In this document: positions 1-7,687 of the stretch, in pieces
How the letters are laid out: every line of letters starts with the position of its first letter
Numbering within the stretch: position 1 is the first letter of the stretch
From: Bacteroidia bacterium
GTDB taxonomy: Bacteria; Bacteroidota; Bacteroidia; Cytophagales; JAAEPT01
DNA: 64,000 nt
Assembly: GCA_030431525.1 (NCBI GenBank)
Contig: JAUIJC010000011.1
Location: 47,757-111,756 of the forward strand
Direction of reading: 5' to 3'
Made by a program: the position numbers and the translations under genes
Notes under the pieces: generated by a model
Databases searched by the model: none
What the model was told of the DNA's origin: nothing
Seen by the model: only the letters and a program-made list of their open reading frames with translations

Positions 1-974
1 CCACCAATGGCCTTTGGATCAAGGGTGAATGCAGAGCTAATAATGGTTCCGAAAGCAGCAGGGATGTCGGTGAAATGGGAGCCTAAGACAGCTAAAGCTG
101 CGAGGACATAAAGGCCGCACATGAACGGAACAATTTTGTCCGTTACCTTGGCGATGCTTTTAATGCCGCCGATAATCACCACAGCAACGAGAATGGCCAT
201 GATAACGCCAAATGCCCATTTGTTTTGCTCAAAATAGGTGATGTCCATTTTGCCCAATTCCTGAGCAAAGAGCTTAGTAGCTTGGTTGGATTGGAACATG
301 TTTCCACCGCCAAAGGAGCCGCCAACACAAGCGACGGCAAAAATGAATGCGAGGACCTTTCCGAAAGTGGAATAGCTTTTTTCTTGTCCGCCAATCACCA
401 TTTTGAGGTCGGCGAAACCTTGGCGGAGGTAATACATGGGGCCACCATGCACGGTCCCATTCTTGTCAATCTGACGGTATTTTACACCAAGGGTACATTC
501 TACGAATTTGGTGGACATGCCCAGAATTCCTGCAATGATCATCCACACCGTAGCGCCGGGGCCACCTGCGGAAATAGCCAAGGCCACACCAGCGATGTTT
601 CCCAAGCCCACCGTTCCCGACAAGGCGGTGGTCAATGCCTGAAAGTGAGAAACCTCACCCTCCTCATCAGGATCAGAATATTTTCCACGAACAATGTCGA
701 TGGCGGTTTTAAAACCTCGGATGTTGATGAAGCGGAAGTAGAACGTGAAAATTAGGGCTCCAAAAACCAACCAAATTAGAACGATGGGAATACTGAGGTC
801 GTCGTTGAACTTGAAGGAGACAAAAATGACACTGGTGATAAAGTTGGCGAATGGCTCAACAGTCTCATTTATTTGTTCGTCAATGGTGGTGTCAGCAACT
901 TCTTGGGTGGCTTCTTGCGCCCAAAGTGGGAGAGAAAGGAAAAACAGGCTGACAAAAGAAAGAATACGCTTCAT
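1..974 (-). CDS. Alanine/glycine:cation symporter (AGCS family), 3' end cut by window
   Basis: Inner-membrane permease that would import alanine or glycine with Na+ or H+. Translating the minus strand from the ATG at 974 gives MKRILSFVSLFFLSLPLWAQ, a cleavable-looking signal peptide. An acidic stretch and then hydrophobic membrane segments follow. The AGCS hallmark (SHFQALTTALSGTVGLGNIAG) is present near residue 110 and a GGPMYYL segment near residue 160. About 324 residues are visible; the family is usually 450-550, so the C-terminal third lies beyond base 1. An extra periplasmic N-terminus with a signal peptide is common in Bacteroidota members. It is separated by ~210 bp from the next minus-strand gene, so it may be transcribed alone. 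Family identity is secure; the exact substrate is inferred. Confidence 0.9.
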   Translation of the reverse strand, partial: MKRILSFVSLFFLSLPLWAQEATQEVADTTIDEQINETVEPFANFITSVIFVSFKFNDDLSIPIVLIWLVFGALIFTFYFRFINIRGFKTAIDIVRGKYSDPDEEGEVSHFQALTTALSGTVGLGNIAGVALAISAGGPGATVWMIIAGILGMSTKFVECTLGVKYRQIDKNGTVHGGPMYYLRQGFADLKMVIGGQEKSYSTFGKVLAFIFAVACVGGSFGGGNMFQSNQATKLFAQELGKMDITYFEQNKWAFGVIMAILVAVVIIGGIKSIAKVTDKIVPFMCGLYVLAALAVLGSHFTDIPAAFGTIISSAFTLDPKAIG

Positions 975-1134
975 TCCAAAAGGATAAAATTCCTAAAAGG
1001 TTCAGCGTGTAAAAATAGGGTTTCAATAAGGGAGTACCAAGCTTGAGAGAAGTACAGAGCTGGGCCAAACTGGCGCGGGCGTCCGCCCGTGACAAAAAAT
1101 AAAGGTCCAAGCGGACGCTTGAACCAGAAAGGGT

Positions 1135-1165
1135 ACAGAGTACAGAGCTGGCTCCGTACTCTGTA
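1135..1165. repeat. Short inverted repeat of the GTAC-word type
   Basis: GAGTACAGAG is followed by its complement CTCTGTACTC a few bases later, and partial copies (CTCCGTACT, GTACAGAG) flank it in the 213-bp gap between the symporter and the reductase. A similar word (TACTGAGTACGG) occurs at about 18342. It belongs to the palindromic intergenic words seen across the window. No T-run follows on the minus strand, so it is not an obvious terminator. Confidence 0.5.
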
Positions 1166-1187
1166 CTCAATACTCCGTACTAAAAAA

Positions 1188-2099
1188 TCATTTTTGTGCC
1201 ATCACCTCCATTTGCTGCATCATCAACTCGATGCCTTGCTCAAAGGAATGTGGGTTGTAACCAAGGTCGTTTTTTGCCTTGTCGATGATGAAGCCCGTGC
1301 GTGACGGACGCTTGGCGCGTTGCTGGAACTTGCTTCCATCCGTTTTATTGATAAGTGACTTATCCAAATTGAAGAATTCAGCCGTTTTCATGGCCATCTG
1401 GTAAGGGGTCAAAACCTCGCCACCGGAGATGTTGTAAACACCTTTGGCGTGTTTGGTGACGATGAGGTAACAGCCTTGGGCCAAGTCTTCAGCCAAGGTA
1501 GGACTACGCCATTGGTCATCCACGATGTTAAGCTCCTTGCCCTCCTCCAGACTGTTTTTCACCCAAAGAATGATGTTGGAGCGACTCATGCCCTCGGTGA
1601 TGCCATATACCAAAATAGTGCGAGCAATCGCCCATTCGATATCGCTTTGCTCAACAATTTCCTCGGCCTTGAGCTTACTCAATCCGTAGTAGCTTACTGG
1701 GTTTGGTGTGCCGTTTTCATCGTAAGGGCCTTCTGTGCCATCAAAGATGAAGTCCGTGGAAACGTGAAGAAGGAAGGTTTTAGTTTCCTTACAAGCATCC
1801 ACCAAATGCTGGACAGCTTCCACGTTTAATTTATCACAAGCCTCTTGTTCATCCTCACATTGGTCCACATTGGTCATGGCCGCCGTGTTGATAACATAGT
1901 CAGGATTGTATTGTTTTATGGTGGACAACACCTCTTCCCGATTGGTAATGTCCATGGAGGCGTAGGTGTAGCCGTCCGTTTTTGAAAGGCGGTTTTCACC
2001 ACGAGCGGTAGCGATTAGCTCGTGTTCTCCCTTGGAGGTGATGAGGTGAACAAGTTTCTGTCCTAAAAGTCCGTTGGATCCGGTGATAAGTATGCGCAT
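1188..2099 (-). CDS. SDR-family NAD(P)-dependent sugar reductase, RmlD-like
   Basis: Extended short-chain dehydrogenase of the RmlD/dTDP-4-dehydrorhamnose reductase type, 303 aa, the usual length. The N-terminal Rossmann motif TGSNGLLGQKL (residues 6-16), the NTAAMTNVDQCE segment and the catalytic YGLSKLKAEE (Tyr-x-x-x-Lys, near residue 138) are visible. The family reduces a 4-keto sugar nucleotide, giving dTDP-L-rhamnose in the classical case. It does not sit beside rmlA and rmlB (both near 55 kb), and no rmlC is present in the window. A rhamnose role is therefore plausible but not shown by context; related reductases of unknown substrate are common in Bacteroidota. The neighbouring minus-strand PPIase gene ends 43 bp upstream. 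Confidence 0.8.
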   Translation of the reverse strand: MRILITGSNGLLGQKLVHLITSKGEHELIATARGENRLSKTDGYTYASMDITNREEVLSTIKQYNPDYVINTAAMTNVDQCEDEQEACDKLNVEAVQHLVDACKETKTFLLHVSTDFIFDGTEGPYDENGTPNPVSYYGLSKLKAEEIVEQSDIEWAIARTILVYGITEGMSRSNIILWVKNSLEEGKELNIVDDQWRSPTLAEDLAQGCYLIVTKHAKGVYNISGGEVLTPYQMAMKTAEFFNLDKSLINKTDGSKFQQRAKRPSRTGFIIDKAKNDLGYNPHSFEQGIELMMQQMEVMAQK

Positions 2100-2142
2100 G
2101 GTGTGGGTATTTCCGTCGAGTGCTATTCGACTTTATAAAGTC

Positions 2143-2802
2143 TTATTCTTGAGTGGTCAATGAAGCCTTCAGCTTTTCAAGCTTCTTGCGTTTCATTTTC
2201 TCAGCAGTGACAGTCATGTAGATGTTTTCCGAAGGGCGGTCATTGGCACCAGTTTCTGCCTCGGCAATTGCCTCTACGACTTTCATGCCGCTGATGACTT
2301 GCCCAAATACGGTGTAAGCACCATCCAAGAAAGGGGTGCCTTCCTTATTCTCTACGATGTAAAACTGTGAGCCGCTGGATTCCCTTTTGGGATTAATGAA
2401 GTCTGGCATACGGGCTCCAGCCAAGGCTCCGTAAACGTGCTTGTGCTGGATTTCGGCAGGAATAGTGTATTCTGGTCCTCCGCGGCCGTCATTGTTTGGG
2501 TCATCGTCCTTGGAGTTTGGATCGCCGCCCTGAATCATGAAGCCATCAATGACGCGGTGGAAAGTAGTGCTGTCATAATAGCCTTCCATGGCCAACTTGA
2601 TGAAGTTTTTTTTGTGCTCTGGCGTGTCATCGAAGAGCACCGCCTGAATATCTCCATAACCAGTGTGGAAGGTGATGAGGTAATCGTATTTCTCATTGAT
2701 TTCCACATTTACCCCTTCCTTGCCGTTAGAGCTTGACGCTCCGCTGGATTTACAGGAAAAAAGAAGGCTAATCAGGCCTATTGCCAACAAAAAGTGTTTC
2801 AT
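2143..2802 (-). CDS. Peptidyl-prolyl cis-trans isomerase, cyclophilin type, lipoprotein
   Basis: Cyclophilin domain protein (219 aa) with a lipoprotein signal ending in the lipobox LLFSC (Cys17), so probably anchored in the envelope. Cyclophilin signatures include FHRVIDGFMIQGGDP, the GGPEYTIPAE segment, SGSQFYIV and the late VFGQVISGMKVVEAI. It would catalyse proline isomerisation during folding of exported proteins. The insertion around KDDDPNNDGRGG is typical of the secreted bacterial group. It lies between hemC and the RmlD-like gene, all on the minus strand. A hairpin separates it from hemC, so it may have its own promoter. Confidence 0.93.
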   Translation of the reverse strand: MKHFLLAIGLISLLFSCKSSGASSSNGKEGVNVEINEKYDYLITFHTGYGDIQAVLFDDTPEHKKNFIKLAMEGYYDSTTFHRVIDGFMIQGGDPNSKDDDPNNDGRGGPEYTIPAEIQHKHVYGALAGARMPDFINPKRESSGSQFYIVENKEGTPFLDGAYTVFGQVISGMKVVEAIAEAETGANDRPSENIYMTVTAEKMKRKKLEKLKASLTTQE

Positions 2803-2821
2803 GAAATTCTATTAAAATGGG

Positions 2822-2857
2822 CTGGAGGTAAACCTTTATCATTTGGTTTACCTCCAG
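2822..2857 (-). terminator. Hairpin between hemC and the cyclophilin gene
   Basis: CTGGAGGTAAACC (2822-2834) pairs perfectly with GGTTTACCTCCAG (2845-2857) around a 10-nt loop, just downstream of the hemC stop on the minus strand. The downstream tract reads CCCATTTTAAT, a weak T-run, so termination may be partial. Confidence 0.5.
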
Positions 2858-2876
2858 TGGTGTTTACGACTGTACC

Positions 2877-3794
2877 TTAAAGTTGTTTTTTGATTTCCTC
2901 CAGCATTTTGTCCCCACCTTGACTAAGGAGGCTTTTGGCGAGTTCCTCTCCAAGGGAAGCCGCTTGGCTTGATGGGCCTTGGGCCACTTCCTTTAACAGG
3001 GTTTTACCATCCAAGCTGACAATTCCTCCCGAAATGGAAACTTGATTTTCCTCCAAGGTAGCCATGGCAAACACAGGGACACTACATCCACCTTCAAGGG
3101 TTTTAAGGAATGCTCGTTCGGCCAATAGGCGCGTCTCTGTCTCCGAATGGTTACAGCATTCACGAATGATGTTCACTTTTTCCTCTCCCAATTGTGCAGG
3201 ACATGCTTGAACAGCCACTGTTCCTTGTCCAACGGGTGGAGTGAATTGGTCCAATGGAAACTTGTGGACGATGTATTCGTCCATTTCCATGCGGTGCACA
3301 CCCGCATAGGCCAAAAGCAAGGCATCACAAACGCCGTCCTCCATTTTCTTGAAGCGGGTTTGTAGGTTTCCCCTCATGTTGGTCACCCCCACATTTGGAT
3401 AATAGTGCTTCAAAAGCGCCACTCGGCGTGTGGATGAGGTACCAATGACGGGATTGGCACTCAGGTCAAGATTTTTGTTTTTGCTGACCAGTACGTCGCA
3501 GGCAATTTCACGTTCGGTAAAAGCAATCAGCGGAAGGCCCTCAGGGAGAGTGGAAGGCATGTCTTTGGCGCTGTGTACGGCAATGTCGATGGTGCCATCG
3601 TGTAAGGCCTGCTCCAGTTCTTCGGTGAACAGTCCCTTACTTCCAATTTTTGAAAGGGCACGGTCCAAGATTTTATCTCCCTTGGTTTCAAAGGTGACAA
3701 GCTCAGTTTGTAATCCCTGCGCTTCGAGTTTGTCTTGGATGTAGTAGGCCTGCCAAAGTGCAAGCTTGCTGCTGCGTGTTCCGATGCGAATCAT
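2877..3794 (-). CDS. hemC: Hydroxymethylbilane synthase (porphobilinogen deaminase)
   Basis: Cytoplasmic tetrapyrrole enzyme that joins four porphobilinogen units into hydroxymethylbilane in haem synthesis. It has 305 aa, the family length. The N-terminus MIRIGTRSSKLALWQA, the active-site loop VHSAKDMP, the arginine-rich TSSTRRVALL and MRGNLQTR segments, and EGGCSVP with the dipyrromethane-cofactor Cys at about residue 237 are all present. No other haem gene is adjacent. The upstream gene on the same strand begins 9 bp away, so co-transcription with the DUF1444-like/TPR protein is likely. Confidence 0.97.
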   Translation of the reverse strand: MIRIGTRSSKLALWQAYYIQDKLEAQGLQTELVTFETKGDKILDRALSKIGSKGLFTEELEQALHDGTIDIAVHSAKDMPSTLPEGLPLIAFTEREIACDVLVSKNKNLDLSANPVIGTSSTRRVALLKHYYPNVGVTNMRGNLQTRFKKMEDGVCDALLLAYAGVHRMEMDEYIVHKFPLDQFTPPVGQGTVAVQACPAQLGEEKVNIIRECCNHSETETRLLAERAFLKTLEGGCSVPVFAMATLEENQVSISGGIVSLDGKTLLKEVAQGPSSQAASLGEELAKSLLSQGGDKMLEEIKKQL

Positions 3795-3803
3795 GATTGG
3801 ATG

Positions 3804-5438
3804 TTAGCCCATCAGGTCCAAAGCGTCGTTGACGTGGGCACCTTCTGGGAAATGTTTCAGGTAGGTGGTAAGATGCTTGGAATCACTATCCTTTTTGTAG
3901 AGCAGTTCACAGACCTCCCATAAGTTGAAATCAGTGTGGTCTGGGGTGTTTGCTTCTTGAGTCGCTTTTAGATAGAAATCCTTGGCGACCGCATATTTGC
4001 CCAACTGAAAGTTGAGCGCTCCGATCTGATCCAAGCAAAGGCTCCGCTGGTCTGGGTAGCTGGCCATGATTTCTTCATAGACCTTGATGCTTTCATCGTA
4101 TTCCTCTTGGACGAGTAGCCGAGTGGCCAAATTGAATTTGGCGGCAACAGGGTCAGTGGAACCGTGGCGTTCCATCACTTTTTGGAAGATGACCTCAGCG
4201 GGCCCAAATCCTTTGGAGGCTGGCACAAAGGTATTGCCTTCTTGGTTCTGAAGGTAGTCCAACACCTTTTTGGCAACATTTAATTTTTCAGGGTCATCCA
4301 GTATCGACGCTCGTTCAAAGTTGCTTTGTGGAGCGATGTTATAATGGTATAGGATTTCCTCAAAAGCTTCTGTTGCCAGCGGGCTGTTTCCATGCTCATC
4401 CAGCCATTCATATTCCTTTTCAGTGATGCTGATAAGCAAACGTGAATGGACTGGGGTGTTGGTGTTGATATAGTTGAATTGGGTGGGGGTGATTCGCGGA
4501 TTGCAAATCATGTAGTTGCGGTAATTACCCTCATGGTTGATTTTCACGCGGGCAAGTCCCATCAGGTTATTGCCCTCCAGTTGGAATCCCGTTAGGCGGA
4601 GTAGGTCACCAATGACTTTGTCATCCTTGTCTGGGCAATGGATGAGCAAATCAAAGAGTTTGTCCGCCCATACCTCTTGGCCAGCCTGTTTGGCTTCCAT
4701 TAATGTTTTGGCGAACAGGCCTGTGGAATAAGTGTGAAAGGGAAGATTTTCCTTTGGGTCGAAGTGGCAGAAATAGGCGGTAACCTCTTTCTTTTCTTCT
4801 TCATTCTTGGCAATTGGATAGCTGTACTCCAATACCGAAAGGCTTTGGCGGTTGCCCAAGTGGCTTAGGTGTGCAAGCTGCTGCGGCAACTCATCCGTGC
4901 TTTGTTCCCCATTATTGATGATGCGCACGATTTCGCCTTGGCGCACCACAAAGAGGTTTGGGGAAATGGGAGCATTCCCATAATTGTTGTCCTCGTAGGT
5001 GATTTCAACGACCTTTTTGAAATTCTCAAGCTTTTCTTGGTTGTCAGCACGTGTGGCGTAAATGACCGTTCGGCGTGGGATGGCCACCAAGATTTCCTCT
5101 GCGTCAAGCTGTTCTTGAGCTTCTTCGAGGAATGGGCGGTCAAGCAACTTCTCCGAAGAATAGGCGTTGCCCGATGCAGTAAGCATCGAAAGGCTGTCGT
5201 TGATATTGAATGTTTTCCATTGAAGGCGTACCCTGCTTAGGTTGCGCATGGCTTCGCTTCGTATTTGCCAATCATTGCCTTCATCAGTGTTCAAAAGTCG
5301 ATAACCATCAGGAAGGTCTTCGGCAAAGCAAATAACGGGTTCGTCTTTGCTGGCGGTTTCCAACAGGGGTTTGTGGAATACGATTTCGCGGTGTTCGAGG
5401 GGGAGAACTTTGAGTAGTGGGTAGATTTTTTGACTCAT
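3804..5438 (-). CDS. DUF1444-like (YtpQ-like) protein with C-terminal TPR repeats
   Basis: Protein of 544 aa starting at the ATG at 5438 (MSQKIYPLLKVLP). An in-frame start 66 bp upstream exists, but its extension is low-complexity and unlikely. Residues ~1-260 resemble the DUF1444/YtpQ family (segments such as AEEILVAIPRRTVIYATRA and ISPNLFVVRQGEIVRI); that match is from memory of the family pattern. Residues ~430-545 hold tetratricopeptide-like helices (AKFNLATRLLVQEEYDESIK, QIGALNFQLGKYAVAKDFY). No signal peptide, so it is cytosolic. The function of DUF1444 is unknown; the TPR tail suggests a scaffold or partner-binding role. Transcribed just ahead of hemC, 9 bp apart. Confidence 0.7.
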   Translation of the reverse strand: MSQKIYPLLKVLPLEHREIVFHKPLLETASKDEPVICFAEDLPDGYRLLNTDEGNDWQIRSEAMRNLSRVRLQWKTFNINDSLSMLTASGNAYSSEKLLDRPFLEEAQEQLDAEEILVAIPRRTVIYATRADNQEKLENFKKVVEITYEDNNYGNAPISPNLFVVRQGEIVRIINNGEQSTDELPQQLAHLSHLGNRQSLSVLEYSYPIAKNEEEKKEVTAYFCHFDPKENLPFHTYSTGLFAKTLMEAKQAGQEVWADKLFDLLIHCPDKDDKVIGDLLRLTGFQLEGNNLMGLARVKINHEGNYRNYMICNPRITPTQFNYINTNTPVHSRLLISITEKEYEWLDEHGNSPLATEAFEEILYHYNIAPQSNFERASILDDPEKLNVAKKVLDYLQNQEGNTFVPASKGFGPAEVIFQKVMERHGSTDPVAAKFNLATRLLVQEEYDESIKVYEEIMASYPDQRSLCLDQIGALNFQLGKYAVAKDFYLKATQEANTPDHTDFNLWEVCELLYKKDSDSKHLTTYLKHFPEGAHVNDALDLMG

Positions 5439-5490
5439 AAAAGAAAGTGTAAAAAGTGGGGAGGAGGGAAGAAATGAGACATTAGAGTTG

Positions 5491-5524
5491 AGAAAATAAG
5501 CCAAGCTTCTCGAGGAGTTTGGCT
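5491..5524 (-). terminator. Terminator after holB
   Basis: AGCCAA...TTGGCT hairpin (5499-5524) with a CTCGAG centre, followed on the minus strand by TTATTTTC. It lies ~45 bp after the holB stop. Confidence 0.6.
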
Positions 5525-5567
5525 TTGAACACTAATCAATTTGTCTTGATGCTTACCTCTCCGGTAA

Positions 5568-6695
5568 TCATTTTCCAGCTCTTAATATAGTAGAAATTTG
5601 GAGGGAAAGTTCCATAGCCGTGATTTTGGGGCTGGCATTGCGTTCCACATGGTAAATGGCCTCGCCCAATTGTTTGTAAATCGGTTCGATTTGATTCGGT
5701 CCAAGGACTTTTGCGAATCCGTCGATAAACTTTCTGTCATCCTCTGATAAGCGTAGAAGGTGCGCAGCTCCACTATGGTAGGTAAGCACCTCTCGGAGCA
5801 CCTTCATTCCATAACTCAATAACCCTTTTTGGCGTTCGCGGGACATTTTTTGGAAGGCTTCCGAAAAGGTGATTAGCTCTTTGAAGTTCCTGCTGAAACA
5901 CAAACGCATCCAATTCCTGAATTCTGTATGGCTAATGTTTGATGCACCCTCTGTCAGGTGCAGGGCCTCCGACATATTGCCCTCCGAAAGGTAGGCGGCG
6001 CGTTCAGCCTGTTCTTCATCAATGCTGTATTGGCGAACCAAGGTCTGCTTGATTTCCTCTTCGGAAAAGGGCGGCACCTGAATAATCTGGCAACGGGAAA
6101 GGATGGTGGTCAGGTTCTTTTCTCGGTCATTCGACACCATTAAGAAAATGGTGCGCTCTGGCGGCTCTTCCAAGGCTTTAAGCAGGGCGTTGGCGGCCTC
6201 TTGGTTCATCAGCTCCGGCAACCACATCAGCACAATTTTGAATTGGCCCTCAAAGGCCTTCAAGGAAATGTTCTGAATGACCTGACGACTTTTTTCAACG
6301 GAAATGATGCACTGTTTTTTCTCCGCTCCGCTTTGGTTGCTCCAGTCAGCCAATGTGGCGTATGGATTTTCCTTGAGCATTCTGCGCCATTGCTCGGCGA
6401 TATAGGCCAGTTGGTTTTCCCGTTCCGATTTAGGGATAGAATACGTCGGATAGACGAAATGAAAATCGGGGTGAACAAACTTGTTCATTTTCACACATGA
6501 ACTGCATCGCCCGCAGGACTCTTTCTCTTGGCGGTTTTCGCAGTTCAAATAGGTGGCATAAGCCAATGCCAAGGCTAAATTTCCCGTCCCCTCACGGCCC
6601 AAGAACATTTGGGCGTGCGCCACATGCTCTTTCTTTACTGAATCAATCAGCCGTTCCTTGGTTTCTGCTAAGCCTTCTATTTGTGTGAAGAACAT
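5568..6695 (-). CDS. holB: DNA polymerase III subunit delta' (clamp loader)
   Basis: Clamp-loader subunit of the replicative polymerase, 375 aa from the ATG at 6695 (MFFTQIEGLAETKERL). The upstream in-frame extension has no family similarity. The P-loop position reads GREGTGN, lacking the GKT/S lysine, as expected for the non-ATPase delta' subunit. A zinc-finger cluster CGRCSSC follows (about residue 60), then ISLKAFEGQFKIVLMWLPE, ANALLKALEEPPERTIFLM and the sensor/arginine-finger segment LSRCQIIQVPPF. In many Bacteroidota holB lies beside ricT and gldH; here those are ~26 kb away. Confidence 0.93.
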   Translation of the reverse strand: MFFTQIEGLAETKERLIDSVKKEHVAHAQMFLGREGTGNLALALAYATYLNCENRQEKESCGRCSSCVKMNKFVHPDFHFVYPTYSIPKSERENQLAYIAEQWRRMLKENPYATLADWSNQSGAEKKQCIISVEKSRQVIQNISLKAFEGQFKIVLMWLPELMNQEAANALLKALEEPPERTIFLMVSNDREKNLTTILSRCQIIQVPPFSEEEIKQTLVRQYSIDEEQAERAAYLSEGNMSEALHLTEGASNISHTEFRNWMRLCFSRNFKELITFSEAFQKMSRERQKGLLSYGMKVLREVLTYHSGAAHLLRLSEDDRKFIDGFAKVLGPNQIEPIYKQLGEAIYHVERNASPKITAMELSLQISTILRAGK

Positions 6696-6801
6696 TGGTA
6701 ATGAGTTGCCTATGAGTATGTATACGGGGCTTCGTCCAATTATTAAAAAAAGCTGTGTCTGGATGATGGAGCCTATCGAAAGGTACGAAAATGAAAGAGG
6801 C

Positions 6802-6833
6802 AAAAAAAAGGCTGCTCCCAGAAGGAACAGCCC
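6802..6833 (-). terminator. Rho-independent terminator of the OB-fold membrane protein gene
   Basis: On the minus strand GGCTGTTCC pairs with GGAGCAGCC and is followed by an unbroken run of T residues (6802-6809). It lies 31 bp after the stop of the 6864-7610 gene and upstream of holB. Confidence 0.85.
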
Positions 6834-6863
6834 AATTTTGATCGTTGATGATAAATTGTAGAG

Positions 6864-7610
6864 TTACTCCTTTATGAAAATAACTTCACAATTTTGGATC
6901 AGTACGTTTCCTGCGAATAATGCGTCGTCATTAATCGTACCTGTGATGATGGCACGCTGTCCACTTGATATATCGCTTACTCCATAGGAGGTGGCAAAGA
7001 AACATTGAACACTGTTCATTCCCTTGCTCTTGAAGGTTGCGTAGGGTTCGCCGTAGATATTTTTGCTGATATCATCAATTCGTCCTACTACCGCTACGGT
7101 TGAGTACTTTAGTTCTTCTTGGGCTTTCACGCCATTCTTGCTGAATTTCCCGAGGAGTTCGTTTGAAGTGAAGTACCGTTCCTTATACTCTTTACCTACT
7201 GCCTCGTAGACCATTTTTACGGTTTCCTCGGTTTGAGGAATTTCGGAAAGAACCTCAATAACATCATCATAGTTTTCTTCTTCGAATAGACTCTTCGCTG
7301 CTTTTGGGCCGATTTCAGCTTTCAAAACCTGAGCTGAATCGTAGAATTCAGAGTCTTTGTCGATGTCAATGAGTTTTGAAAAAGCTTTATGGTATTCTTC
7401 TTTTTCAACATACTCTTGAGCCATGTTAAATGTGGAATCATCTGGTTGAAAGTTAATTACCAAGATCATTCCGCCAATCATTCCAAATAAACTTCGGAGT
7501 AGGACTTTTGTTCTGTTAGGATTCTTTTTGTTGAAAATGGATGGTTTAATTAGTCCTAAAAAGAAACAAATAAAACCGGCGAACATGATGAAGCCACCAA
7601 TAGCGTACAT
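6864..7610 (-). CDS. Membrane protein with C-terminal tRNA_anti-like OB fold
   Basis: Protein of 248 aa from the ATG at 7610; a TTG start at 7643 would add 11 residues. Two hydrophobic segments (about residues 2-22 and 40-54) form an N-terminal hairpin in the membrane. A charged, mostly helical region rich in EEE and YDD motifs follows. The last ~90 residues (VAVVGRIDDISKNIYGEPYATF, IITGTINDDALFAGNVLIQNCEV) look like the tRNA_anti-like OB-fold domain (PF12869) seen in many uncharacterised membrane-anchored proteins. The function is unknown; binding of a nucleic acid or another ligand is only a guess. It is monocistronic, with its own strong terminator. Confidence 0.7.
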   Translation of the reverse strand: MYAIGGFIMFAGFICFFLGLIKPSIFNKKNPNRTKVLLRSLFGMIGGMILVINFQPDDSTFNMAQEYVEKEEYHKAFSKLIDIDKDSEFYDSAQVLKAEIGPKAAKSLFEEENYDDVIEVLSEIPQTEETVKMVYEAVGKEYKERYFTSNELLGKFSKNGVKAQEELKYSTVAVVGRIDDISKNIYGEPYATFKSKGMNSVQCFFATSYGVSDISSGQRAIITGTINDDALFAGNVLIQNCEVIFIKE

Positions 7611-7687
7611 AGAGCTAAAAATTTTAGTTAAAAGATGCTTCAAATCTAAGCTATGATTGGGTTAACTCAAATTGTTGAATCGCATTT

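Noticed and set aside
225..755. Plus-strand open frame at the left edge
   Set aside because: It is the reverse complement of the AGCS symporter gene, which has unmistakable family motifs on the minus strand.
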